Origin: Bacillus_AB infantis_C
Lineage (GTDB): Bacteria; Bacillota; Bacilli; Bacillales; Cytobacillaceae
DNA: 64,000 nucleotides
Reading direction: 5' to 3'
NCBI RefSeq assembly: GCF_050107595.1
Contig: NZ_JBNILH010000003.1
Coordinates: 310,001 to 374,000 of the forward strand
Shown: one piece after another, positions 50,986-59,835 of the stretch
How the letters are laid out: every line of letters begins with the position of its first letter
How positions within the stretch are numbered: position 1 is the first letter of the stretch
Notes under the pieces: generated by a model
What the model was told of the DNA's origin: nothing
What the model saw: only the letters and a program-made list of their open reading frames with translations
Database searches by the model: none
Translations under genes and position numbers: made by a program

Positions 50986-51168
50986 TCAGTTAGAACAGCC
51001 TCTTACTAAAAAAATGAACCCAATAATGATCAGAATAGAGATCACATTAACCAGGCAGCCCTTGCCCGGTGCACCTGTGATAGCTTGAGTCCACGAATTA
51101 TTTAAAGCTGCTCCCGGGTTTTTCTGCTGTTCTTTTGTCTTTAGCCGTTCTCTTTCTTTCTCAGACAT
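50986..51168 (-). CDS. DUF6366 family small membrane protein
   Basis: A 60-residue protein starting at ATG 51168, which has GGGAGGGC upstream. Charged N-terminus (SEKERERLKTKEQQKNP), then AALNNSWTQAITG, and one C-terminal membrane helix (LVNVISILIIIGFIFLV). This layout matches DUF6366. Role unknown; the frame upstream to 51261 is not used. Confidence 0.75.
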   Translation of the reverse strand: MSEKERERLKTKEQQKNPGAALNNSWTQAITGAPGKGCLVNVISILIIIGFIFLVRGCSN

Positions 51169-51208
51169 TGCCCTCCCTCCCTGCATGCTGCCTATGCATT
51201 TTCTTTTG

Positions 51209-51328
51209 TCAGCCCAGCCACTGCTGATTGTACGCCACAATTCCCAGTATCGCCCCAACACCTGCGCCCAATGCTAAACCGACCCCTGCCCATCTAACTT
51301 CCTTCTTCTTTTTATTTGAATCCAACAT
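51209..51328 (-). CDS. Glycine-zipper small membrane protein (39 aa)
   Basis: ATG 51328 follows GGGAGGGC. The product has a basic head (MLDSNKKKKEVRWAGV) and a Gly/Ala-rich helix (GLALGAGVGAILGIVAY) with GxxxG-like spacing, typical of helix-packing membrane peptides. Function unknown. It is one of three consecutive short genes on this strand. Confidence 0.6.
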   Translation of the reverse strand: MLDSNKKKKEVRWAGVGLALGAGVGAILGIVAYNQQWLG

Positions 51329-51438
51329 AAAGCCCTCCCAACTTCATATCTTTATTTACTTTACGTAAAACCTGGAATACGGTTTCAACTTATATCGCGA
51401 AGCGGGCAACTTCTTATCTCATACCGAGGAGATTTATC

Positions 51439-52695
51439 TTAACCGTCAATCCATAACTCAACATACTCCTGGATGATCCGGGACTTATCCCAATTGTTTT
51501 GGAAGAAAGGAAAGATTTCATTTTCATAGACAGCCAAGCCAAATAATGGCTCAATTCTTTGAACGTTCAGGTACTCTTTGCGCAAGTCTTCCTCTGAACC
51601 CCACTCTACCCAGGAGCACAAGTAAGCTTTCAGCAATTCATCTACAAACTCTTCAGAAAAAAGTTCAGCTGCCTCACTCAAAAATACAGCGGCACTTAAA
51701 AAAGGATGGGACAGCGAACTGTCTGACCAGTCATAGATAATGGGCAGGCCTTCCTCCAGTATGATGTTTCCTCCAAAAAAGTCGCCATGCTCCAGCGACA
51801 ATGGCACCAGCGGACTTTCAAGCATGCTGCAAATCAAGTTTGCTTCCGGGAGGCTTTCCGCCAGCCTGGAAAATTGGCCATCCGAAATAACGCCTTCTTT
51901 TAAAAGTGCTTCAGCAGCCGGCCTCAGCCCGCTAGTGACAACAGGCGCAATTGGACGAACCGGGACACCGGCTTCCCTAAGCCGCCCTGCCTCTTTGACA
52001 GACAGCTTTTGAGCCTTGGCCAGGGCAAGGAGCGCCTCCCTCCAATCCTGCTCTTTTCCAGCTTTGCCGAGAAGCTCTCCCCGGGCCTCCTTCATTAGCA
52101 GCCAGCCTTTGCTGTCATCAGCAGCAATCACAGCCGGAATATATTTTATGCCGGCTTCCCAAAGAAAAGAGCTGACAGTCACTTCATGCCTGAGGATCTT
52201 TGGCACCGCCTTAAAATAATACCTATCCTCATCGGAAATAATTCTATAAAGAGCCGAACGTTCCCAGCTTCTGATTTGCTCGAAGTCTATCCTCTCAGTT
52301 CGCAGCTTTTTCCTGACCCACTGCTCCATTTCCTCCCGCCAGTACGGAGAGAACCAAGGTACAGAGTGATCTGCCTGAAGGCTCTGCCATTCTTTTAGGA
52401 AATGAGCGTCCTCCGCAGAAATCAGACTGGCTGCTTCAGGATAAGAAGCCCAATGAGTATCTTTTTCCAAGTTTGATTCAAGAATAGAAACTGTATAAAC
52501 CCTCACACCCTCTCCGGCATGTACACACTGCAGGACATTGGGCTTAACTCCAAGCTTTTCTTGTAAAAAAGCAGCAATCTCCCCCGTCTCTGCCAGGTGT
52601 GTCCGGTTAGGACTGAAGCAGGGCAAGGCGAGCCCATTTTTAAAGGTTCCGAGCAGTAACCGATCCTGCCAGACCGCAATTATTTTGTATTGCAT
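51439..52695 (-). CDS. APH-family phosphotransferase with N-terminal extension
   Basis: A 418-residue protein. The C-terminal kinase fold shows the Brenner motif LEHGDFFGGNI (HGDxxxxN) and the metal-binding IYDWSDSSLSHPF; the middle region has FKAVPKILRHEV. The first ~130 residues form a Nudix-like or unrelated domain (RLLLGTFKNGLALPCFSPN). It probably phosphorylates a small molecule; resistance to an antibiotic is possible but unsupported. Start ATG 52695 with GGGAGTG. Confidence 0.8.
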   Translation of the reverse strand: MQYKIIAVWQDRLLLGTFKNGLALPCFSPNRTHLAETGEIAAFLQEKLGVKPNVLQCVHAGEGVRVYTVSILESNLEKDTHWASYPEAASLISAEDAHFLKEWQSLQADHSVPWFSPYWREEMEQWVRKKLRTERIDFEQIRSWERSALYRIISDEDRYYFKAVPKILRHEVTVSSFLWEAGIKYIPAVIAADDSKGWLLMKEARGELLGKAGKEQDWREALLALAKAQKLSVKEAGRLREAGVPVRPIAPVVTSGLRPAAEALLKEGVISDGQFSRLAESLPEANLICSMLESPLVPLSLEHGDFFGGNIILEEGLPIIYDWSDSSLSHPFLSAAVFLSEAAELFSEEFVDELLKAYLCSWVEWGSEEDLRKEYLNVQRIEPLFGLAVYENEIFPFFQNNWDKSRIIQEYVELWIDG

Positions 52696-52904
52696 ATGTT
52701 CACTCCCTGCCTTTGCGTCTCTAATGAAAAATCATATTAAATAACTTCTGTAGATACCCGAATACTCCTGCCCGAAAAGATACAGCCCATTGTTTAGTAA
52801 TTTTCTTGGGGCGTATGATTAATTTGCCCTTTTTAGAATTGTAACCCCAATTCATATGTTAAAATTAGGAAAATAGATGCGTAGCAGCAGAGAGGTGAAT
52901 AAGA

Positions 52905-53471
52905 ATGGATATCGCATTTGTGGTTGCCATTGCGGCACTTTTCTTTTACCAGATCTTCATTAAAGCAGATAAAGGCAAGTGGAGCGGCTATCATCCTGAC
53001 TCTTTTTCAATATTAGCCCGGTACCTGTATTTCGGAACGCTGACTTCCATATATGCCTATTTTGCATTCAGGCTCACCTGGCTGCCGTGGATTGCGCTTT
53101 ATTCTTTATTGGGGGTTATTATTAGTTTTAAACCGAAGGATGCAGAAGCAAAAAACGGAAAAAGAACGTTCGTACTGATTTCACTGCTTTTGCTCATTAT
53201 CAATGTGATCAGGATCCCAATAGAGCCCGATTCATTTCAGGAATATATAAGCAGCAAAGAGACGTATCAGTGCATCCATAGTTTTGAATGTGTGAAAATG
53301 ACTTCTGTAACAAATTCTGATGATTCTCTGGAAACAAAGGCCGAAGTCTTATCTGTCGAAGGATACACTTATCATTCGTATTTTTTATTCGCGAAAGCTT
53401 CTATGAAACTTGAAAGCGAGGAAGAGCGGAAGGGAATCAATATTGCGGGATTTTGGATTGAATATGAATGA
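52905..53471 (+). CDS. Membrane hypothetical protein (188 aa)
   Basis: ATG 52905 follows AGAGAGGTG. Four hydrophobic helices (about residues 2-18, 38-58, 62-76 and 87-104) are followed by an extracytoplasmic domain of about 85 residues with two cysteines (TYQCIHSFECVKM) that could form a disulfide. No family recognised. Confidence 0.65.
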   Translation: MDIAFVVAIAALFFYQIFIKADKGKWSGYHPDSFSILARYLYFGTLTSIYAYFAFRLTWLPWIALYSLLGVIISFKPKDAEAKNGKRTFVLISLLLLIINVIRIPIEPDSFQEYISSKETYQCIHSFECVKMTSVTNSDDSLETKAEVLSVEGYTYHSYFLFAKASMKLESEEERKGINIAGFWIEYE

Positions 53472-53500
53472 AACAGTATTTTTGCAGTCTCTATAATAAA

Positions 53501-53530
53501 ACAGCGCAGTCGATTAATGACTGCGCTGTC
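53501..53530 (-). terminator. Terminator of the general stress protein gene
   Basis: ACAGCGCAGTC and GACTGCGCTGT form an eleven-base perfect stem; on the minus strand it is followed by TTTATT. Confidence 0.8.
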
Positions 53531-53570
53531 TCAATTACAAGTTCCTCGAAAAGGATGAGTGCTCAATTGA

Positions 53571-54116
53571 TCATGCAGTGATTACATACATGTCAGTGTC
53601 CATTGAGCGGTAATGCGTAAAGGTTTGTTCTACCTGGTCTCTTTGTTCCTCATCAACTTCCACCATCACAAGGATATTGCCTTCCTTTAAATACCTGTTA
53701 TATTCTTTTGCTTTGTCTTCCGGTATGCCAGCGCCTGTTAAAGCCCCGACAATTCCCCCGCCAGTGGCGCCGATGGCTGCGCCGCTTAAAGTAGTTGCAA
53801 GCGGTCCGGCAGCTGCCAAAGCTCCGATTCCAGGAATGGTCAGAAGTCCTACTTCAGCAATAAGGCCGACAATTCCGCCCAGTACACCGCCTGTGCCTGC
53901 CCCGATGCCCGCTCCTTTCCCGGCATTTTCTCCTCTGTCTGAACCATGATCAACCTCTTCCACATCTGTTTTATTCTCAATATTATCTAAGGTGTCATCA
54001 TCTTTTGCAAGAACAGAGATATGGTCTTTATCAAATCCGCTGTCTTTCAAGCTTTCTATCACTCTCACTGCTTCATCCGAGTTCTGAAACACTCCGCCTA
54101 CAATCATTTTTTCCAT
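53571..54116 (-). CDS. General stress protein, YflT/17M-like
   Basis: A 181-residue protein with an N-terminal YflT domain (GGVFQNSDEAVRVIESLKDSGF, HISVLAKDD), a Gly-rich hydrophobic middle (IGAGTGGVLGGIVGLIAEV; GAAIGATGGGIVGALTGAG) and a C-terminal VMVEVDEEQRDQVEQTF. Typical of sigma-B-dependent general stress proteins in Bacillus. ATG 54116 follows AAGGAGGAG. A sigma-B-type promoter is visible 70-100 bp upstream. Confidence 0.88.
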   Translation of the reverse strand: MEKMIVGGVFQNSDEAVRVIESLKDSGFDKDHISVLAKDDDTLDNIENKTDVEEVDHGSDRGENAGKGAGIGAGTGGVLGGIVGLIAEVGLLTIPGIGALAAAGPLATTLSGAAIGATGGGIVGALTGAGIPEDKAKEYNRYLKEGNILVMVEVDEEQRDQVEQTFTHYRSMDTDMYVITA

Positions 54117-54187
54117 GGTAAAACTCCTCCTTTTACGAATTTATTTCCCAATGAGCTGCTGCATTTAACAGCGGGTATATTTTACCC

Positions 54188-54212
54188 TTACCCTGCATGA
54201 AATCTAGTAAAC
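54188..54212 (-). promoter_or_regulatory. Sigma-B-type promoter of the general stress gene
   Basis: On the minus strand GTTTAC (-35, 54207-54212) is separated by 13 bases from GGGTAA (-10, 54188-54193); the B. subtilis sigma-B consensus is GTTTAA-N13-15-GGGTAT. Confidence 0.7.
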
Positions 54213-54287
54213 GCAGGTATTTTTTCTCTTCTCATATAGATGACAAAATTATAGGAATTGATATTTTTGGAACATTTCCCAAGTATC

Positions 54288-54902
54288 TCACCTGATATCC
54301 GAGTCAACCAGACTGCCGATCAGGACGAATCTTTCAGGTGCATTTCCAATATAGCCAAAAGGGTAGCAGGTTGTTACAGTCAGTGATGCTTCAGGCTTCG
54401 GGACGATGACAGTCCTGTCATCGGCGTCGACAATCCGGGTCTTTTCAATTCTGTAGGTAAAACTGCCTGCTGTCGTTTTAACTACCATCAGATCACCTTT
54501 TTCCACTTCACCCAGCCGGCGGAATACTGTATCTCTGTGGCCGGACAATACACTATTGTTATTCTCCCCGGGTAAAACACTTCCGGAAAAGTGCCCAACA
54601 CCCTTTGCCAGCTGGTCCTCGTCTGCTCCTTCATATATTGGAATCGCAATTTCCAGCTTGGGTATGGTTATTTCACCGAACTTCTCCCCGGCAGCGGGCT
54701 TTTCCGCATAAAGAGGTTCTCCTTTGCTTCGTTTTACACCTTCCGCATCTTCACCGGGAACAGGCTGATGATCCGCCTTGACCTTTTCAACCGCAGAATA
54801 CCCCTTTACCCAGCTGACAGTATGGTTTACGGCCAGGAACAATCCAGCGAAGATCAGGAGACAGCCAAGGAGAGGAACAATAAATCTGTTCCATCTGCCC
54901 AT
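54288..54902 (-). CDS. Class D sortase
   Basis: A 204-residue membrane-anchored transpeptidase. A helix at about 9-27 anchors it; the catalytic domain has His122 (LSGHRDTVF), Cys179 (TVTTCYPF) and Arg191 (APERFVL), the three sortase residues, plus IPKLEIAIPIYEGAD typical of class D. It overlaps the upstream surface protein gene by one base (TGATG) and is likely dedicated to that substrate, joining it to peptidoglycan. Confidence 0.93.
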   Translation of the reverse strand: MGRWNRFIVPLLGCLLIFAGLFLAVNHTVSWVKGYSAVEKVKADHQPVPGEDAEGVKRSKGEPLYAEKPAAGEKFGEITIPKLEIAIPIYEGADEDQLAKGVGHFSGSVLPGENNNSVLSGHRDTVFRRLGEVEKGDLMVVKTTAGSFTYRIEKTRIVDADDRTVIVPKPEASLTVTTCYPFGYIGNAPERFVLIGSLVDSDIR

Positions 54903-55870
54903 CAGCGGTCACCGAATTTTCTCCTGGCAGCCAGCATCATGCCTCCCAGCATGGCCACTCCAGCACCGAGCAGTGCGTAAGAAAGGGAATCAGAGGCCGT
55001 TTCAGGCATTTCAGCCCCTTTTTCGGTTTCGGCATTGCCTGGCGATTCACTTGTGTAGTATCTCAGTGCGTCGCCCAACTCATAAAGGAACTGGTAGTCC
55101 TCAGGAGTTTCCCCATACTCTTCCAGGAGCGATTTATATTCATCTTCTGTCAGTCCATATTCTTTAATCAATTCCATCTCATTTTCATCGGTCAGCACAG
55201 GGCCCACTTTCGCTACCAGATCTTCCAGTTGATTAAAATCGTCCAGGTTCATATCGTAATTGTCATTCAAATAGGTATTGAATTCTTCCACAGACCAGCC
55301 TAGAGGCTCCAAGTAGGTTTCCTCTACCCTTGACATGAAGACATCATCGTTCTCATCTGCGTCCGGCTTGTTATTAACGGTCCCTTCAATGGTTTCATCA
55401 GTCTTTTCCGGCTCAGTACTTTCACCTGTTTCATCAGTTCCATCCGTTTCTTCATCCGTTATATTGACAGGCTCATACCCTTCCTCTAACAGGGCATTTT
55501 CAAGGTCGCCGGCGAAATAGATATTATCCCTGTTCTCATATTGATCGAGCATAGCGACAAGCCCTGCACTATCAAGATTGTATTTTTCCATAATATCTAG
55601 AATGTTTTGATCCCCTCTGTCTCCATTAGCAATAGAATCCAGATCAATCGGTTCGCCAAGCTCACCCTCAAGGTCTCCCACGGTGTCATAATCAGCTAAA
55701 GTGGTTCCATAGTTATCTTCTAAATAGTTATTCCAGTCCTCTTCTGTCCATCCAGTCAATGCAGGATATTGATCCTTCACCTCATCATATTCAACTGCAC
55801 CTGCAAAATGGGGAGCAGTTCCTAAGGCCAGAGTTGAAGCAACTGCTGCTGTCATAATCTGTTTTTTCAC
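54902..55870 (-). CDS. Processed acidic surface protein with LPXTA-like sorting signal
   Basis: A 322-residue secreted protein. Residues 1-26 are a signal peptide (MKKQIMTAAVASTLALG, cleaved near FAGA). Two internal repeats (about 30-130 and 185-285) share GWxxExxNxYLxDNY, with YLEDNYGTTLADYDTVGDLE and YLNDNYDMNLDDFNQLEDLV; a Thr/Glu-rich linker (ETDGTDETGESTEPEKTDET) separates them. The C-terminus is MPETA (288-292), a hydrophobic helix and ARRKFGDR, the sortase signal. Strong acidic composition. GTG 55870 with AAGGAGGAG. Confidence 0.88.
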   Translation of the reverse strand: MKKQIMTAAVASTLALGTAPHFAGAVEYDEVKDQYPALTGWTEEDWNNYLEDNYGTTLADYDTVGDLEGELGEPIDLDSIANGDRGDQNILDIMEKYNLDSAGLVAMLDQYENRDNIYFAGDLENALLEEGYEPVNITDEETDGTDETGESTEPEKTDETIEGTVNNKPDADENDDVFMSRVEETYLEPLGWSVEEFNTYLNDNYDMNLDDFNQLEDLVAKVGPVLTDENEMELIKEYGLTEDEYKSLLEEYGETPEDYQFLYELGDALRYYTSESPGNAETEKGAEMPETASDSLSYALLGAGVAMLGGMMLAARRKFGDR

Positions 55871-56020
55871 ACTTGACTCCTCCTTTTTTTAATACTTTTG
55901 GCGGCTTTGCTGGAAAATACATTTTTCACTGCCAAAATAAATAAAAGCCAATCTATGTTGTTTGGCCTATATTTTTCAGTTACCCGTAAGAATTAAGATA
56001 AAACGGGAAATTGGCATTTC

Positions 56021-56047
56021 GAGCCAGGGGGTCAGGTCCCTTGGCCC
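56021..56047. repeat. Family A palindromic repeat
   Basis: GAGCCAGGGGGTCAGG then TCCCTTGGCCC. Confidence 0.82.
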
Positions 56048-56140
56048 AGAACTAATTATGAAAAAACAAAAAGGTCCCCTGCCCCAGCTTAGTAACATCT
56101 CTACAAAGCCGGGGACGGGCACCTATTCAGGAAGCTTTTT

Positions 56141-56167
56141 GAGCCGGGGGGTCAGGTCTTTTGGCCC
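56141..56167. repeat. Family A palindromic repeat
   Basis: GAGCCGGGGGGTCAGG then TCTTTTGGCCC; a partial copy lies just before, at about 56069-56090. Confidence 0.75.
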
Positions 56168-56416
56168 ACACAATTTGGTTATTTTTCTTGCCCAGCCGTA
56201 CTCCCAGTAAAAGCTGAATAACTTGGCGCTATTCCCTGAAAGGCATGAGGCTTAGTATTAATGTTTAACGATTAAGTTCAAGGATAATATAAAACAAGGT
56301 TTTATATGCCATAGACCTATTGAATCATAACACTAAGAGTTTTTAGGTTAAAAAGACTTGGGTTTAACTTTCTAAAGAAATAATCAGTAGTTTAAAAGAG
56401 TAAATGGGGGAGTTTT

Positions 56417-57469
56417 TTGCCACGAAATGAATTAAACACATACAAGAAAAGGGATCCATATTTTGATAATGCACGGTTTATCCTTGTTGCCCTGGTAGTG
56501 CTGGGACATTTAATCAGTCCCGCCCGCCATGACAGCGATATTATATTCTTTGCCAACAACTACGTGGGCTCTTTCCGAATGCCGGCCCTTGTCTTGATTA
56601 CCGGTTTCTTTTCAAAACGTTTTAACCAGGACGGGTTTTATAAAAAAATCACACTGTCTATCCTCATTCCATACCTGATTTTTCAATGCTTCTACTCTGT
56701 ATTGAATGATGTTATCTATGGCCATGAGGAAATAAGGGCTGTATTGCTTCAGCCAAGCTTCGCCATGTGGTTCCTGCTTAGTCTATTTTTCTGGAATTCC
56801 CTGCTTCCTGTTTTCACCAAATTCAAACATCCGATTACAATATCACTTTTTATTGGCGTGGGAATAGGCTGGCTGGACAGTGCAGGGCATTATTTGAGCA
56901 TTTCCAGAACATTTGTCTTCTTTCCGTTCTTTTTAATCGGACATTATTTGAAATCAGAACACTTCAACTGGTTTAGGAAAAAGTTTGCTAAAGTGGTTTC
57001 TCTATTGAGTATCGGGCTCAGCTGGCTTATTCTATCTCACTTTTCCATGCTTGAAGCCAGATTGTTCCTGCTTGCAAGGTCACCATATGCGGAAATTGCC
57101 GATTCATACCTGGAGGGGACATTATTCAGGATAATTTTTTACATAGTTATGATGCTGGGAGTGGTTGCTGTCCTCCCTTGGATCCCAAAAAGAGAGACCT
57201 TTTTTTCCTATCGGGGACGAAGAACAGCGTATATTTATTTACTGCACATACTAGTAATCAAATTAATATCAGTACTTGAGCTGCCGCATGGAATCCAGCT
57301 TTGGCATTTTGCTGTTATTCCAGCAGTGTGGCTTTTGATCACGTTCGCCACAAGCTCTGATTTCATCGTTAATTTGACCAGACCGCTCGTAGAGGGGAAA
57401 ATAGCCAACTTCCTTTTTAACGACGGCGAACAATCCCCAAAGCAGACAGCTGTAGACTACAGAGAATGA
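56417..57469 (+). CDS. Acyltransferase 3 family membrane protein
   Basis: A 350-residue membrane acyltransferase with ten helices. N-terminal KKRDPYFDNARFILVALVVLGHL matches the acyltransferase-3 fold (the conserved R/H-containing first helix, here DNARF then LGHL), with LITGFFSKRF after it. Such proteins modify surface polysaccharides or lipids (fucose/acetyl transferases). It begins at TTG 56417 with GGGGGAG upstream. Substrate unknown. Confidence 0.8.
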   Translation: MPRNELNTYKKRDPYFDNARFILVALVVLGHLISPARHDSDIIFFANNYVGSFRMPALVLITGFFSKRFNQDGFYKKITLSILIPYLIFQCFYSVLNDVIYGHEEIRAVLLQPSFAMWFLLSLFFWNSLLPVFTKFKHPITISLFIGVGIGWLDSAGHYLSISRTFVFFPFFLIGHYLKSEHFNWFRKKFAKVVSLLSIGLSWLILSHFSMLEARLFLLARSPYAEIADSYLEGTLFRIIFYIVMMLGVVAVLPWIPKRETFFSYRGRRTAYIYLLHILVIKLISVLELPHGIQLWHFAVIPAVWLLITFATSSDFIVNLTRPLVEGKIANFLFNDGEQSPKQTAVDYRE

Positions 57470-57496
57470 GAGCCGGGGGGACAGGCACCTTGTCCC
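57470..57496. repeat. Family A variant repeat
   Basis: GAGCCGGGGGGACAGGCACC then TTGTCCC, one base after the acyltransferase stop; it may end the transcript. Confidence 0.6.
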
Positions 57497-57553
57497 AATC
57501 CGCTGCACCGGGACAGCAGGCCTCCCCCTATCTCCTTTTGTGATTTGTTTAAA

Positions 57554-58018
57554 TTAAAGTTGATGCTCCTCAATCAGATCAATATTCCTCTTATGTAAGA
57601 CATAATCCTGGATTTGCTTTCCTATGTTTGCATATAGTTGAATTTCTATCAGCTGTGACAACGCCAGCCACTTTACACCAGTCTGATAAGGGTCTGGCTG
57701 TTCTGGAAGCCTTGCAGCTGAGCCGCTTAGTCTAGTACATTCAAACATCATCACTAGAGTATGGACCGGCCCATATTTTTCGCCATTCAAATGCGGCGCA
57801 TATTCATAGACAAAGGCCAATGGGCCGACCTCCACTTCAATGCATGCCTCTTCTTTAGCTTCTCTTTTTACGGCGTCAATTATAGACTCGCCCGGCTCCA
57901 CACCTCCTGCAGGCAAATCATACACGACCCCTCTGTTTGGGTCGTTATACTCTGTCAGCAGAATTCTGTCCTGCTCGATAATGACTGCACCTGCTCTAAC
58001 CCTTATATGGTAAGGCAT
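57554..58018 (-). CDS. Nudix hydrolase
   Basis: A 154-residue Nudix protein starting IRVRAGAVIIEQDRILL. The Nudix box (GGVEPGESIIDAVKREAKEE) is complete except that the G after EE-x is Cys (EEACIEV). Members hydrolyse nucleoside diphosphate derivatives. ATG 58018 with AAGAAGGG. First of two Nudix genes in a 925-bp stretch. Confidence 0.87.
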   Translation of the reverse strand: MPYHIRVRAGAVIIEQDRILLTEYNDPNRGVVYDLPAGGVEPGESIIDAVKREAKEEACIEVEVGPLAFVYEYAPHLNGEKYGPVHTLVMMFECTRLSGSAARLPEQPDPYQTGVKWLALSQLIEIQLYANIGKQIQDYVLHKRNIDLIEEHQL

Positions 58019-58055
58019 CTTTTATTCCCTTCTTAAATGGCGTCATCTTCTTTAG

Positions 58056-58478
58056 CTACCGCACTTCTCCTTGAAAAACATAAGAAGCAGATTGATTCAG
58101 CAACTGTTTGATTCCATTTTTATGGTAAGGCATCATTTCATCAGCAGTTTCTAAGCTTACCCATTTTACTTCTGCTATCGTTTCAGTATCTTGTATACTA
58201 ATTTCACCGCTTATGACTCTTGCTTTAAATGTGATAAAAACAGCATGATGATCATGATTCATCATCATCGCTTCATTTACAGAAAGTATGTGATCAACCT
58301 CAATCGTTAGACCTGTTTCTTCTTTAGCTTCCCGAACAGCTGCTTGTGATAAGGTTTCTCCAGCTTCAACCGAACCGCCCGGCAAAGACCAGTTATCATA
58401 TTTAGAATTCTTAACTACCAATACCTTCTCCTGTTTTTCGTCAATGATAAGTGAATAGACTACATCTACTCTTTTCAT
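58056..58478 (-). CDS. Nudix hydrolase
   Basis: A 140-residue Nudix protein of the MutT/8-oxo-dGTPase-like class: LVVKNSKYDNWSLPGGSVEAGE, then QAAVREAKEETGLTIEV, a full Nudix box. ATG 58478 behind AGGAGGGGG. It precedes the other Nudix gene by 37 bp, so they may be co-transcribed. Confidence 0.88.
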   Translation of the reverse strand: MKRVDVVYSLIIDEKQEKVLVVKNSKYDNWSLPGGSVEAGETLSQAAVREAKEETGLTIEVDHILSVNEAMMMNHDHHAVFITFKARVISGEISIQDTETIAEVKWVSLETADEMMPYHKNGIKQLLNQSASYVFQGEVR

Positions 58479-58613
58479 GAACCCCCTCCTTTTTTCTGCA
58501 TTACATACCTTTCTTTACCGCATATAAAAATCCCTTCTTTTACCAATAGGGCCGTTTTCCAGGTTAAAGATAAAAAGTATGCTATAATGGTTATCAGATT
58601 ATAAATACATGTT

Positions 58614-58666
58614 GGGAACTACGAGACTTTACTTAGTCACCTCCCCCATAGTGGAAGGAGGCTAAG
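58614..58666 (+). promoter_or_regulatory. Leader element with a ribosome-binding-site-pairing hairpin
   Basis: GAGACTTTACTTAGTCACC (58624-58641) recurs before the gene at 61642. Here CTTAG and CCTCC (58632-58644) can pair with the ribosome binding site and flank AAGGAGG then CTAAG (58655-58666), sequestering translation initiation of the downstream gene. TATAAT-like sequence at 58583 could be its promoter. Confidence 0.5.
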
Positions 58667-58671
58667 ACTGT

Positions 58672-58908
58672 ATGTCCTTAGACCACATGAGAACAATGTT
58701 AACTACCATACAGGAATATCCTAACTGTGAAATTTCTTTAACTTTCAATGATGACAACCAGCAGCCGGTGTTATATGTATGCTATAAACAAAACCTATTC
58801 GAAGTCACACATGTCCAGACACATGCTGTTGACACATTTTATACAGTAGAATCAACACTCAAAGCGATTGACAATGAAATAAATTCTAAATTGCAAAAAA
58901 ACCTCTGA
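58672..58908 (+). CDS. Hypothetical protein (78 aa)
   Basis: ATG 58672 lies ten bases after AAGGAGG. The protein (MRTMLTTIQEYPNCEISLTF, KAIDNEINSKLQKNL) is a small soluble alpha/beta fold with two cysteines, no signal peptide; resemblance to YkuJ-like proteins is too weak to claim. It has an unusual structured 5' leader. A terminator overlaps the stop codon. Confidence 0.65.
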   Translation: MSLDHMRTMLTTIQEYPNCEISLTFNDDNQQPVLYVCYKQNLFEVTHVQTHAVDTFYTVESTLKAIDNEINSKLQKNL

Positions 58909-58922
58909 TTAGAGGTTTTTGT
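58895..58922 (+). terminator. Terminator overlapping the stop codon
   Basis: AAAACCTCT and AGAGGTTTT form the stem, with the TGA stop in the loop, followed by T-rich DNA. Confidence 0.8.
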
Positions 58923-59251
58923 TTGCCTGCAGGACGGAAAGCTAGTTTTGCTGTCCTTGCCCTATAAAAATGGGACAGCAAAACTGCCCCATTGTCTCTT
59001 ATATTGTATACCTAAAACAACGAAAGCCCTGCCTCTCTTTCATCCTTACGGCTCCTTGTCCGTGCCAGTGTGAATCAGGATTGACCAAAAAATTAAGTGA
59101 CTGTTTTATCGAGTTATTTGATGATATTTTAATCGTAGAAATTGAAATGGATAGATGACAGAAATAACAAAAGAGGTTAATTCTAAAGGTGAGTTAAAGA
59201 AGTTGAGTGTCCTGGCAGCCTTGTTGTAAAATGGATATTTCCAAGGAGGCT
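58923..59251. other. Intergenic region without a supported gene
   Basis: About 330 bases. A 62-codon frame at 58970-59158 has no ribosome binding site and a Cys/Pro-rich first half; its last 25 codons look protein-like (KKLSDCFIELFDDILIVEI), so a gene remnant is possible. Confidence 0.4.
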
Positions 59252-59713
59252 TTAACAGAAGCTTTTTATTTGAGTTTCAGTGATTCCTTTCATTAATCCC
59301 AGTTCACTGATCAAAGTTTCATGTGCGTTATTCAGCATTTGCCTTTCGCTTGTGTTAAGTGCTTTTTCTTTCTTCATACGCATTAAGTCACGTACAACTT
59401 CCGTACATTCTTGGATTTTGCCAGTTTTTATTTTATCCGTGTTCACTTTATACCTTTGCTTCCAAGGCAGTACTCTATCTGTTTCTCCGTTTTGAAAGAT
59501 GTTTATGAGGTTTTTTAGCGCAACTATGTCAGTAACAGGACGTATGCCTGAACTCACTAGCTTACCCTCAGGAATCATGACTTCCATATTGCCGTTCAAC
59601 ATTTTTATGACATAATACTGTTGTTTTTCCCCTAAAATTTCCTTTTCTTCAATTGCTTTAATCATCCCTACTCCATGCATTGGATAAACAACATTATCGT
59701 CAATTTGAAACAA
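59252..59713 (-). CDS. CarD/CdnL-family transcription regulator
   Basis: A 153-residue protein with the N-terminal RNA-polymerase-interacting Tudor-like domain (FQIDDNVVYPMHGVGMIKAIE, YYVIKMLNGNMEVMIPE) and a helical C-terminus (RDLMRMKKEKALNTSERQMLNNA). CarD proteins bind the polymerase beta subunit and modulate open-complex formation. It starts at TTG 59713 behind GGAGGAG. Confidence 0.88.
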   Translation of the reverse strand: MFQIDDNVVYPMHGVGMIKAIEEKEILGEKQQYYVIKMLNGNMEVMIPEGKLVSSGIRPVTDIVALKNLINIFQNGETDRVLPWKQRYKVNTDKIKTGKIQECTEVVRDLMRMKKEKALNTSERQMLNNAHETLISELGLMKGITETQIKSFC

Positions 59714-59835
59714 ATAATCTCCTCCATATCGTAACTTCCTTAAGCTTAACACATATATAATTTTTTATCAAATTTTTAATGATATCATAAATTAATTTTT
59801 ACTGTCAATAGTTTATCCTTCGAAAATTTAAAAAA

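Larger units (their letters stand above)
55871..56416. other. Intergenic region with family A repeats, no gene
   Basis: About 546 bases contain only repeat copies (56021-56047, about 56069-56090, 56141-56167) and a 200-base AT-rich stretch before the acyltransferase gene. No frame with a ribosome binding site is seen; the promoters of the flanking genes must lie here. Confidence 0.6.

Noticed and set aside
58614..58671. Known riboswitch or T-box before the 78-aa gene
   Set aside because: I see no T-box motif, no specifier loop, and no pattern of a familiar riboswitch; kept only as an unnamed leader.
58970..59158. 62-codon plus-strand frame
   Set aside because: No ribosome binding site; the Cys/Pro-rich first half is unlikely to be coding, although the end could be a remnant.
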